Assembly: GCF_019059575.1 (NCBI RefSeq)
Contig: NW_024881560.1
Span: forward strand, 485,501 to 549,500
Direction of reading: 5' to 3'
DNA: 64,000 nt
DNA from: Amphibalanus amphitrite
Lineage: Eukaryota; Arthropoda; Thecostraca; Balanomorpha; Balanidae
A model generated the notes under the pieces. It worked only from the letters and a program-made list of their open reading frames with translations, had not been told where the DNA came from and did not search any database. Below are positions 11,901-23,900 of the stretch, piece after piece. The translations under genes were made by a program, and so were the position numbers. The first letter of the stretch is position 1. Every line of letters begins with the position of its first letter.

Positions 11901-14900
11901 CAGCCGCCCAATCTCCCCATTCCAAGCAGCCCGAGAATTCCATCGTAGTTACTCACCTGAGCGATGTCGACCCACTTGGCCAGGAGCTTGGCGCGCTGGC
12001 TGTGTCGCAGCGTCGTGTCCATCAGCATGGTGGAGATGACGCAGAACGAGACGGCGTTGAACTGGTCTACGGTGGCCGCCACCGAGGAGGCGTCCACGCC
12101 CTTCCGCTTCGACCAGATGGAGCCCAGACACTGGTGCGGAATTACCTTCCGGAACAGGTCCTGCGGAGGGCACAATGCGGAATCGTCAGCACAAATGGAA
12201 TCCCTCCAGATGACGGGGGCGTTCGGGAATGATGAAGCCGGGAAACGTACATACACTCGGGTTGCAAGAAGGTCATTTGTGCTGGTTGAAGAAATTTCTG
12301 TCGCTATTTACGTGAACACTGTATGCCCACAACAACGCGGCATTACGTCACCCACGAGCATACGATTGCACCACAAACGATGAGGGAGGGAGCCAGTGAG
12401 GCATGCAGCCTCCCGCAGCTCCCTCGTAGAGCGTCACAGACGCACCTTTCACTCCGCAATAAATGTCACTACCCGCTGGACCGTGGCATATGCATGAAAA
12501 GGCACTGCTAGAGGCGCTCATCCGTCAGGCTTGGAGGTTCTCACGCGAATAGCACGCCTTTCTCTCAGTTATCATGTTTGTCACTCTGCTAATAATGCTG
12601 AGACTTCTCTTGTTCACAATCAACCTCAACTAAATTTAATAATGTAACAATATGCCCAATGTCACAGTGAGCCTTTATCTTATCAAAATCGAAGCACCCA
12701 GTGCATGCACTGTTACCGTCTCCACTCCAGGCATTCACGGCTATTTTAGTCTGTTTAGTGTCAATTCTCTTGACTCTATTGCCCACATCATACGCACTGT
12801 TGTAGCATCACCAATCTGTTGCGTCTCTGGCCCACCGATGGCATAGTCACTGTTCAGCCACTACTCCCTCCTTGTCCCTCCCCGCTACACCCTTCCCGTG
12901 ACGTACTGCGTCCATTCGGGTGAGCTGCTCGGCGAACCGGCGCTCTGAGATCTCGTGGAAGGTGAGTGGTGGGACGTCCGACTGCACCGGGCTCAAACAC
13001 CGCACCTCCTCCGTCGAGAGGATCCGCTGCAGCATCGGCGAAGCTGCCGGCACAGAGACATCGAGTTAGGCATGTTCGATACTCAACCAGGTCGAAGCAA
13101 GATCATCAAGAGAAAGACCGCTGAAAACCTTACGAACGATTTATCATTTACAACGCGCAGGCAGGTTTATGAATGATCGTCCACCTTTCTACCGTCTACG
13201 GGAGCATGGCATGGGTATCGTCTTGGTCGCCAGTACAACGTCATATAGAAACTGCTTCCAGTACCTACCCCTTGCCATTATACAGTAAACCTATCACCTT
13301 TAACCATCATCCTACCTTTGATCTCCTCTTCCTTCTCGAACTTTTCCAGCTTGTGAGTGACCTTGTTCTCGAGCTCAGAGGTCTCCGGCCGGTAGGTGCG
13401 GCAGAACTCGAGGATGCGCTGCATCAGCGGGTACTCGGGGTGGTCCTGGAAGTCGGCCGGGTACGAGTCCAGCCACACCATAATGGCCAGACGCAGCGAC
13501 CTGCCGGGGCACAGCGGCATAGCGGTTAGGGCAGAAGCCACAGACATGTCGAGTGTGGGCATACCTACTCATCGGGCATGTCCTTGTTGAGGGAGATGAA
13601 CGAATCCCTGCGTTCAGGGTAAAATGGGTATTGAAATAAAAACAGGTGTTTTTTATACAGCCCAGGTACCAATTTTATGAATAAGCCTTCCAGGAAGTTC
13701 GTTAACAAACTAGCTCAATCGGTGAAAGGCCTTGAACGAGAAAAGACGTCATTAAGAGTAACCGTAAACCACATACTTTTTATGTTCGTCTCGGTTCTCT
13801 TCATTTGTTTCTCCCTCATGAAGCTTCCGGTACCTGTAACAAGAAGAACGCCGATCAGGAAAAGGCGCACGCACAGACACACACAAAATGTACCAACAGG
13901 CACTCGAAGACACTCACATACCGATTTACATATTGACGTCGTGGTATAACGGAATGCGGCGACTGCTGGTGCACCGGAGCGTAACGTAAAACACTGCGTC
14001 AGAACTCAGAACCGAATGCACGGATCGCTGCCGCCAGATGTCTGCTCGGGCAGAGCACACTGAGGGTGCAGGTGGCTCAATCGAGCCATTCATTCAGCCG
14101 GGTGTCTGGACCATCGTTCCCTTACTTCCCATTTTGTGCGGTGGTTGGGAGGTGATAGCGGGGTCCGACTGGCAGCTCACGGGCCTTGAACCACTCTTTG
14201 GGGCCCGGGAGGCCGCCGGCCAAGCGGCACGGCTCTTCCCTGCCCTGGGCTGAGTCACGAGCCGCGGCATGGAGCGCTGTGTGCCGGCGAGACCCTCAGC
14301 CGGACCGAGCCGCCTCAGCGCGCAGCCGTGAGAGCCGGGCTTTCGTCGTCACGGGACACAAGGCGAGACGCCACACAAAAACCCAGCGTCGGTCGGCCGA
14401 CGCGGAAACGGAGCCGACGCTGATCAAAGGACGCCTGTCTTCGGCTGAGACATGGACGTCGGCCGAGATATGCCGCCCCGAAAGCGTGACGGCTAACATT
14501 TGCTTTTGAAGGCGACGGCGAAGAGGCGACACAAAGAAACCGTATAGCAGGGTCCGTGAAATTTAGGAATTTCCGCACGTTTGACGCGGCTATTTTCACA
14601 GGTGATGTGAGTTCCCGTATGGTGGCTGATATGCCTCTGCTGCACAGGCTGCCAGACATCAAACAAGTCAAAACGCACAATGCCCTGGATTCTGACGCCT
14701 GATTTGCGGTGTCATGCTCCTTACACGGGCCAGCCAATCTGGCCCTGACGCACCGTTGCGCGGCCACATTCCCAGCACGTGAGCCTCGACCCTGTTCCGG
14801 TCGGCCGGGCGCGATCAAAAGCGGCTTCTGGCGGCCGGAGGTGGGCCTGTCACCTGGAGTAATGGTCGGCGGACGGGCCGGACTAGGGTGCGGGACTGGG

Positions 14901-17900
14901 GCGTACAGCCGAGACACGCCGCTCGAGAGGCTATTGAGATCTGTCGCTCCACCTGGACCGAGACCTGGACGTGTCTGTCCGTACAGCGGCGGCAGCACGG
15001 AGGTGTTTTTGGTGGCCGCGGCCACCGTCACAGCACGGCGCCGACACGCCGGAAGTGGCGCGATCCGAACCGGAAGTCTGCGGCGCCGCCTCGTCGAGGC
15101 CGGTCGACGCGCGCCGGCGATTCGGTCAGGTGTGGAATGAAACAAGCGCACGGCTCGAGCTGCCAAGGAGCAGAACAGCCATTCTCGTTTTTCGCTGCAT
15201 CAAACTCTTAGCCCGCGCCCTGGTGGGGTCTGTTTATAACGCGACCTGGTGGGGGGGGGGGGCTATTTTTTGCCCCCCCCCCCCTCGTATCTCCGAAACT
15301 ACTGGACGGATCCGCAAAATTCAAACGGCGTTCGAAAGGCCTGTCAAATTTGTCGAGGAAAACCAAATTTCATTGACCTCGGGGTCACCGATGACGTCAC
15401 AGGTCAGGTCAAAGATGAAATGTTTCACCGTTCACGGGTCTTCTAGGGAATGCGCTATAACACCGAGGAAAACGCATTTTGTCGAGAATCAGCGATAGGG
15501 CGTCAGTTGCCTAGTAGATATATTACTATTAGAGGTCACTGACAATACCAGGTCAGGTCACAGGTCAGGTCACCAAGGGTCACAGGTCAGGTCACATGAG
15601 CCCAACTTTACTAAGGTTGTGTGATGCATGTTTTATGGCCAATTTTTCATTTCCAACCCAATGGTATTGGTTATAAGACTATCAGGTACGGCTTAGGTCA
15701 CTTTCTGGTGAAGTTCAGGTCAAGGTCAGGTCAAGGTCAGGCCAAAAAAGGTCAAATTTTAAAGTTGATAGTTTTGCATAAAATGGGAATTGATTCGATG
15801 CAACTCGTCACGGGGAGTCTAATGGTGGTCTTTGTTTTGCGCTACGGGGTCTAGAATTGCTAAAAATTGAGTTTGAAAATTTGACGTCATCAATTTTGAA
15901 CAGTTTTTTCGCTATAACTTCGCCAAAAAAAGAGGTATCGATCTCAAATTTGGTATGTGGATGGAAGGCGGTAAGGACTATCACATATATTCCGGTTTTT
16001 GCGAAATTCAAAAAACTTTTTGGATTTTTCGATTATTATATGCAAAAAATTTATTTTTTGATTTTTGGGGGTCAAAATCCAAATTTTCAAAAATCCGAGA
16101 TAGCAGTTTTGTAGCCCTGTTCATTCTACAGCTTTTATGTCTATATCATTTTTCTGTATTTGCAAAGCTATAGGCCTGACAGCTCTTCCCGCGAAACCCT
16201 TTTTTAGGTCGAAAACGGCAGAACATGACGTCACTCTGACGTCATTTCCGGCCAACCTATCATAGCCTTTGGAAAAATTTTTGGTCACAATGTGTAAAAT
16301 TGATGTCCGGGAGGGCACTGAAAGTTTGGTGACAATCGGCGCAGCGGTTCTGGAGATATATCAAAAAGTCTGGAGGGGGGGCAAAAAATAGCCCCCCCCC
16401 ACCAGGGCGCGGGTTAAGGTATTCAGGAATCGTCGGCAGAATATGATACTGGTGGTTATTCAAGAAGGAACTGGTGAAGGACTACTGGCTGCGGCATCGA
16501 AATACACCAGACCAAATGCTCCATTTACAACGGCTGAGAGGATCTTACACCGAAAAGTTGACAGTGCTCATAGGAGGAAGTGCCTACGCCCTAACATCCC
16601 GAATATTATATCTGCCAAGTACTTGCCAAAGTGTTTTATTGCTGGGCGCCATCTCATATCGGCATGAGCGTTACGGGCAATCACTACTTAGAATCCATGG
16701 GAAGTCTAAATATAAGCGTCGTACCGCTGTAGGACGTTTAAAGCAGCTCTTGGAAGTTGGAAGCTTCAACATAAGTGGCGCTACAATGGGAGCCGCCACT
16801 ATTTGATTATTCTATAGGCAGAAGTACCTAACGGACAGAAGTCGAGGATGCCGGCCAGGGCTAGAGGCGGCGAAGTCGCGATCTCTGCGGTCCTGAGTCG
16901 GAGCTTCTTCGCATAGGCGTAGGAACAGGGGGGGCCAGGTGGGCAAGTGCCCACCCACTTTTCGAGGTGGGGGGGGGGCCAACCATGTGTTTTGGCCCAC
17001 CCACTTTTTGCTCGAGGCCCCTCGTCTCGATTTGAGAGGACGTCGTCACCTTCCAGAATAAACAAACTCGGTAAAAATAAGTTCCACGAATCCCCACGCA
17101 CGGACTCCAAGGGGCCGTGATGGATCCAAGGAGGCCCTCTGTTCATTTTTATCAGTCGAAGCCCCTGAGACTGATGGCCTGAGAGGCCCTAGTGTATCTG
17201 AGGAGGCCCCAATATCCACACTGGTCTGGGAGGCCCCTCCATCCACACTAGTCAGAATAGGCCCCTGACACTGGCGGTCTAGCCGAGGCCCCCTACCCTC
17301 ACTAGTCAGAGGAGGCCCCTCTATCCTCAATAGTCAGAAGAGGCCCCTGAGACTGATGGTCTGGGAGGCCTATCCATCTACACTGTAGTCAGAGGAGGCC
17401 CCTGAGACTGATGACCTGAGAGGCCCTTATAATCACACCAGGCAGAAGAGGCCCATGATACTGATGGACTGAGAGGCCCTTCTATTCATACTGGCCACAG
17501 GAGACCCCCAAAACTTTCGGTCTGGGAGGTCCCTCAATCCGGCACCAGTCAGAAGAGTCCCCCGAGACTGATGGCCTGGGAAGCCCTTATATTCACACTA
17601 GGCAGAGGAGGCCCCTGAGACTGATGGTATGAGAGGCCCTCATATTTACACCAGTCAGAAGAGGCCCCCGAGGCTGATGGCTGTAAGGCCCTTCTGTTCA
17701 TATAACTGGCCACTGGAGGCCCCTGAAACCGGTGGTCTGGGAGGGCCCTCTATCCACACTAGTCAGAAGAGGCCCCTGAGACCGATGGTCTGAGAGGCTC
17801 TTATATGCATACTGGCCACAAGAGGCCCCTGAGACTGATAGTCAGAGAAGTCCACTCGTAATGAATCTGAGGGGGCCCTCTATCCACATTTACACTTTTC

Positions 17901-20900
17901 TAGGGAGGCCCCCGGGACTGATGGTCTGAGAGGCCCTTTTATTTATACTGTCCACAGGGGCCCTCTGAGATTATTGGTCTGAGAGGCTCTTCTATTTATA
18001 CTAACCAGAAGAGGCCCCTAGGATTGATGGTCTAACAGGCCCTTCTATTTATACTAGCCAGAGGAGGCCCATGAGACTGATGGTCTGAGAGGCCCTTCTA
18101 TTCAAACTAGGCAGATGAGGCCCCTGAGAATGATAGTCTGAAGAGCCATGCGGCGGCAACTGGCCGTAGCCATATTTCGGCTAGGTAGGGCCCCACAGAG
18201 CTCATGAGAGCACCTCAAGGGCTTTTGCCACTGAAGGCACCACACAAACTCTCACTGGGCTCTAATGTCCATGTACCGGCCTCTGAGGGATTTAAGCCAG
18301 CGCATTCGTAGCTCCACACCAGCAATTGTAAGGGCTTCACACTGAAGTATCTGAGGGTTCCACACCGGTGTCTCTAAGGGCCACATACCGGCATCTCTGA
18401 GGGCCCCATACCGGCGTCTCCGAGGGTCCACATCTGGCGGGCACCCATCAGCGACTGAAGGTCCCACACTGTCGACTCCGAGAGCCCCATCTGCGTCTGG
18501 GAGCACTATGCCGTCTCTAAGAACCACAGCGGCTCCTCCGTACGAAAGATGGGCGTCTGCATGCCAAAGGGGAGCGGTTCTGAGACAGTAGGGCACCTAC
18601 GTGCAATAGAGGGGCGCCTATGAAGCCCATAGGGGCGCCTCAATGCGAAAGAGGGGCGCCTTTGAGGCCTACATATATGGGCGTCCACATGCAATAGAGG
18701 TCTGCAAATTGCAATTGATCAATGCCATGGGGGTGCATTCATAAGAAACAGGGGCGCCGGCATGGCAAAGAGAGGCGCCTTCAAGTGTCCATAAAAGAGA
18801 GACGCCTATGATAAGCGCACATTGTACAGGGTGACACAAAAAAGCGGTCATCACCAAAATTCGAATAACTTCGGAAGTTTTATTCAGATCATCACCAAAC
18901 TTCGGCCACATTAGGTCACACCTATGTAGCAGACATCCACCAAGTTTCAAGTCTTCACTACGAATACTTTTAGTACAGTGTGTGTTTTACGGACGCTCCA
19001 CAATGTGCTCCAGGTGAGCGCCCGGCGCTGCAGGGCGTAGGCACACCTGCATCCGGCGGGCAAAGTTGCCGATAACCCGATAATAATAACGTTTCAGGGG
19101 TAGCATACCCCCTGAGCACTGTCTCCAGAGGCCATTGCACTCTGTAAAGTGCACAGCCATCGGGTTATCGATGGCTTGCCCGCCGGATGCAAGTGTGCCT
19201 ACGCCCTGCAGCGCCGATGGCTTGCCCGCCAGATGCAAGTGTGCCTACGCCCTGCAGCGCCGTGGCGCTCACCTGGAGCACATTGTGGAGCGTCAGTAAA
19301 ACACACACTGTACTAAAAGTATTCGTAGTGAAGACTTGAAACTTGGTGGATGTATGCTACATAGGTGTGACCTTAAGTGGCCGAAGTTTGGTGATGATCT
19401 GAATAAGACTTCCGAAGTTATTCGAAATTTGGTGATGACCGTTTTTTTTTGTGTCACCCTGTATGCGACAACGGGGCGACTGTGGGACATATAGGGATGT
19501 CTCTGATGACTATAGGCACATAGGGCGCTTATATGCCAAAGAGGGCGCCTATGAAGCTAATGGGGGCACCATTTGGTAGCAGGTCCCATCGGTCAACCAC
19601 CCCAGCCTTCAGAACTCGCACCTACTGGAAACGAGGAAGACATTTGTGTAAGGGTTTTCAGGGGTCATGCGCCGTTTGCGGCAAATAGATTCTAAAAAAA
19701 TCGGAGGGGGAAGAAGTTTTAAAAATGGTGCGGACTTTCCGCACTGTTCGCTTTAGCGGTTACGCCCCTGGGTACATCTGCCTGATCTCAGAAGCTAGAT
19801 TTGGAGGTCATACTTGAAAGCAGCCAGCAGGATGAGGCAAAAGTGGAGGCCCCTGAAAATAGGAGGCCCCCTGGAAAAGGAGGCCCCTTGACAGGGTGGC
19901 CCACCCACTTTTCATGACGTTCCTACGCCCGTGCTTCTTCGTAATTTCAACGGCGTGTTACGTCGACAACCCCTATCGGATTGGTACGAGAAGCCTTCCT
20001 TTCACGGCCGTTACAAAGCGCTGCTTGTTTGTGGGCTGTGACGCTGGGGAGAATGTCTGTTCACGTGAGTGCCTTTCACGGGGCCATCAAGATGCCTTGT
20101 TGTCGTAATAATGCGGGAAATGAGCACTTGAAGAACGGCGGTGCTGTACGCAGAGCCTGAGCCATTTTCATTTCACTCTACTCAAGGCCAGTCGAGAGGT
20201 ATGCGAAGGTACACCGCATTTCCCGAGAGAGCCCACGGCGACCCTTCCGGGCAGATGCCTGAGCTAGCCTGGATGCCAGTCCCCTGCGGCCTGCAGAGCG
20301 CTGCAAAGAATGCCGGCGGCCGCCGACCGGTACCACTTTCCCAAGATTATGTTTTACCTACTCTTCTACCAACCTCTCGCCTCCCCGAATAACTAGATGG
20401 GAGCTAGGCAGCGGGAGGCACTACAAATCACCGTTGCATGGCAGCTTGACCTGCCCTAAACTCCTGTCCAGAATCTCCAATCTCTCCGTCGCTCCTAGTC
20501 GCGACATCCTCTCAGAATGTTGAGCGCCGGGTACCGTGTGGACGCCGACCTTACAGCGACTCGTCGTAACGCTGTGCCTGTGAGGAAAGGCGGCATATGG
20601 TGCCGGGGAGGCGGCGCTCGCCGGTCCGTCGCCAGAGACGTGGGAAAGTCGCCGTCTGCGTGGGAACGGCGCATCGCAGCGGTATTTTACCACCTAGCCA
20701 CGGACCTGCCCGAGCGCCATCTACATGCATGTATGTAGATTGTGAACGGGTATGGAAGTTTTCCGCTTGCACTGACAGGTTAGAAGTTACATGTCAGGAG
20801 GGCTACGTTACGTGAAGTAGATTCGGCAATAAAGCGCGCAAAGCAATCTGTTTGATTTTTATGAATGCAACACCACGAGTGACAGGTATAGCTTCCGTTA

Positions 20901-23900
20901 ACATAATTGAATTTCATAAAGTATTTCGTTGCACCGATTATGCCACCTTTTATCCCTGCCCCCTGGACTGTTCGGTCGGGTCAATGAACACAGAGAGGGT
21001 CGTCCTCGGCCAGTCCCGCTCAGTGATGGACCGATCCCGCTTCCTGGAGCTGGTCGGTAGCCGAGCCAGGGTCGGCCGACGCCCCCGGCAGTGCGGGCCG
21101 ACCCCGACCGTGACTGGCCCCCTGCCCCCTGCCCCACCGCGCCGAGCAGACAACTGACAGATGCGACCGAGCCGGAAAGCTTCCAAAGAAATTGCAGCAT
21201 TTTGAACTGAAATGGAGATCACTTGTGCATTATGTCATAAGCTTTTAGTATATTACATTTAGTTAATCTGTTATGCTCCCGTGGCCAATTTATTTTATGG
21301 TTCAGTTATTAAGATTGAGTTATCACCCTTAGATTCTCGGAGCACAAAATAAAAATGCTGCATAATAAACCTACAGCTAGACAGAATTGTCATACCAGAA
21401 AGTGGCAATTTCAATTTTTAGTTTATCAGTCATCAGTAACGCCCCTTTGCTGATGCGAACAAATCTTCGGACAAATTAATTCGCTGAACGTAGTAGTGCT
21501 TATAAATACCTACCATCGAATAGTTCCGAAGCCACAGGAAGGCGACGTGTATCCAACCCGTTGATCTCATGAACACTAACACAGTCAGACGCTGACATGG
21601 ACTAAACAGTTTATGAAACCGCCCACAGGATGCCAATAGCTGATCACATCCCGGCCCTGATGTAACCTAAACAGTCTGCATTCTTTGTAGAGGTGGCAAA
21701 AGATGACAATTTTGGGAACCAGACTCGAACCAGACCCGGCTGGACATTTCTGGAACCAGTCGGACCCGGTATTAGTTGGAATCGGAACCAGTTGGACCCA
21801 TTCCCCAAAAGTCAATTACAAACTACTTGTAGGTATCATTAGTTGCATCATGTAAACAGCCTATTTCCCACTGGGAATACTCATGAGCAAAGAAACGTGT
21901 GCAAAGAAACATTCACTTCATTCACTTCACATTTTGCAATAATGTGTAGTGTGCAAGATGTAAAGTTAATGGTAGGACCCGGTTGGACCCGTCAGAAAAT
22001 TTCCAGGAACCGGTCTGGACCCATATGGGTCCAGACTGGTTCTTTGGACCGGGTCCTCGGGTCCACATTTTGCCACCTCTAATTCTTTGTGCCGGTGTCA
22101 CCTGGCTCAGTTCGGTCGGAATGTCGGTATTGCGATAGGAATTCGCTGATCTCCGCTGTACTCCGGTGGGAGATGCCGGATGTGTCAGGCATTCGGCCGC
22201 TGACCCGTCCCCTGCGCCGTGAAAGCTCAGCCGTTCCGACCGGCTCAGGGTCAGCGGCTCTCGGCGTTGGTCCGGCTCCGGGACAGACTGGGACGGCTCC
22301 TCCGGGACCGGGACGGCCGTCCGCCGCACCGCCGCGCCGGCCCGTCTCCCGCCCCGAGAGTGGTAGAAAGTGAAACAGGACCGCCGTCGCCGGCGAGTTC
22401 CGGCTGATTCGAGCCCACTTTCTACCGGGACCGAGCGTAGTCGGTCGCAGCCGGACGCGGGGCCGCCGGGCGTCCGCACTCCACAGCGCCGGCACGTCGA
22501 GGGGGAGGTGTTGACCTTGTCCGTTCAGGAAGCGAACGACGGGCGCGGCCGCCCCCAGGCTCGGTGTGGAAGCTGCTGGCATGCTGCGAGCAGACCATGC
22601 TCCAGAGGAGAGCGGACCAGACCAGAGGAGAGAGCGCTGGATGCTTGTAGCTAGTCGATACAATCGGGACTCGGGACCGGACGCAGAGAGTGAGGCGGTC
22701 TGAGCGCGACCGCAGCAGCCGAGACTATGGAACGTGAGAGAGCACACGCAGCATAAAACACCGAGCCGAGAGAAACTCGACAAAGAACAGCGCTGTCAGG
22801 CAGGCAGCAGCTTTCTCTCAGAACGTGCAACCATGAGATTGTTGGCCGGGCGCCTGGTGGGAAACAGCCCCGCGGCGGCGGGGGTCGTCAGGTCAAGGGT
22901 ACTAGATCATTAATTATGGTGCACGCCCACGCGGGCATTGTGTGAGGCGGCGTCTATTTGAGTTGTAAATGTGGGCATTGGCTCATGGGCGAACGCATTC
23001 AGTACGGCAAGGAACGCAGAGCAACATCGACAAGTAATGCAGCAGGCGTTAGCCATTTCGTCGTAGCAGTTAAAGTAGCGCTCGCTCGAGGTATTATGGT
23101 GGCTGATCGGAAATTCGGTAGACTGGATCCGAAATTTAAATCTATTGTTTCTAAATTTTGCTTTTTACACCACACTCTTCCAAATGGATTTGCTAATCTG
23201 ATAGAATTGGCAGAATAATTGCCCTAGATGTGTTAGAACTTAGAACGTTCCAATAAATGATCTAAGTCTTAACGCAATAGCGAACGTTATGTCACCGAAT
23301 AAATAAGTTTAGCCCTCGCCGGACCTATTGGTTTTCTACATACGCGCCGGCCGAGGGGGGGGGGGGGGCGGGTACGACCCCCCCCCTCGCCGTTTCGCCC
23401 CTGGTGGAGCTAGCGCGTCGCGGAAAAAACGAGCGTGTGCGCCGTTACGAGACGCAGAGATTGGTACCCGATTTTAAGGTCCTAGGTCAACCGGTGACCT
23501 CTGAGGTCAGGTCAAGTGCCCCAGGGTACGGTTCAGTTTTTGGTGAATAACTTCGCAAAAAACGGCCGCAGAGCGCCGATTTTGGCAGCATCGTGTTCGC
23601 CTCGCTCAGACGCGTCGAATGATATACTTTTTTGTCCGGGTCAGGTCAACTTGGGGTGTTGACCTCAGGTCAAGGTCAGGTCAGCACCCCCAGGTCACGA
23701 AGTTGGTCGAAAGAGGTCATGTCGCATATCATTCGATTCGGCAGGCCTTCCTGAGTCCATTGGTGCCTTTCCCGACTCGCTAGCTCAATTTGATCAAGAG
23801 TTATTGACGAAAAACTAATTTGACCTTGATGACGTCATAAATGACGTCACGCAAGGTCAACATTGCAAAAGTGACGCATCTAACCTTGCAAGGAGTGCAT

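Larger units (their letters stand above)
16912..19933. mobile_element. 3.0 kb hAT element with an internal minisatellite and a nested mariner-type foldback
   Basis: An 8-bp target duplication CTTCTTCG lies at 16904-16911 and 19934-19941. The ends are CATAGGCGTAGGAAC and, inverted, CACGGGCGTAGGAAC. A GTGGGCCACC-like, G-rich subterminal region is shared inside both ends. The interior is a 53-bp minisatellite (17140-18145), a degenerate GGGCGCC-rich region (18200-18830 and 19500-19570) and a nested TA-flanked insertion (18837-19461). No transposase remains, so it would have moved with proteins supplied in trans. Confidence 0.82.

Noticed and set aside
14315-15166. 283-codon minus-strand frame in intron 3
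   Set aside because: Low-complexity Arg/Pro/Ala-rich product of a CpG-rich block, overlapped by equally open frames on the other strand, with no domain or conserved pattern.
22079-22783. 234-codon minus-strand frame
   Set aside because: It spans a GC-rich block and has a competing open plus-strand frame. No recognisable domain or splice logic.
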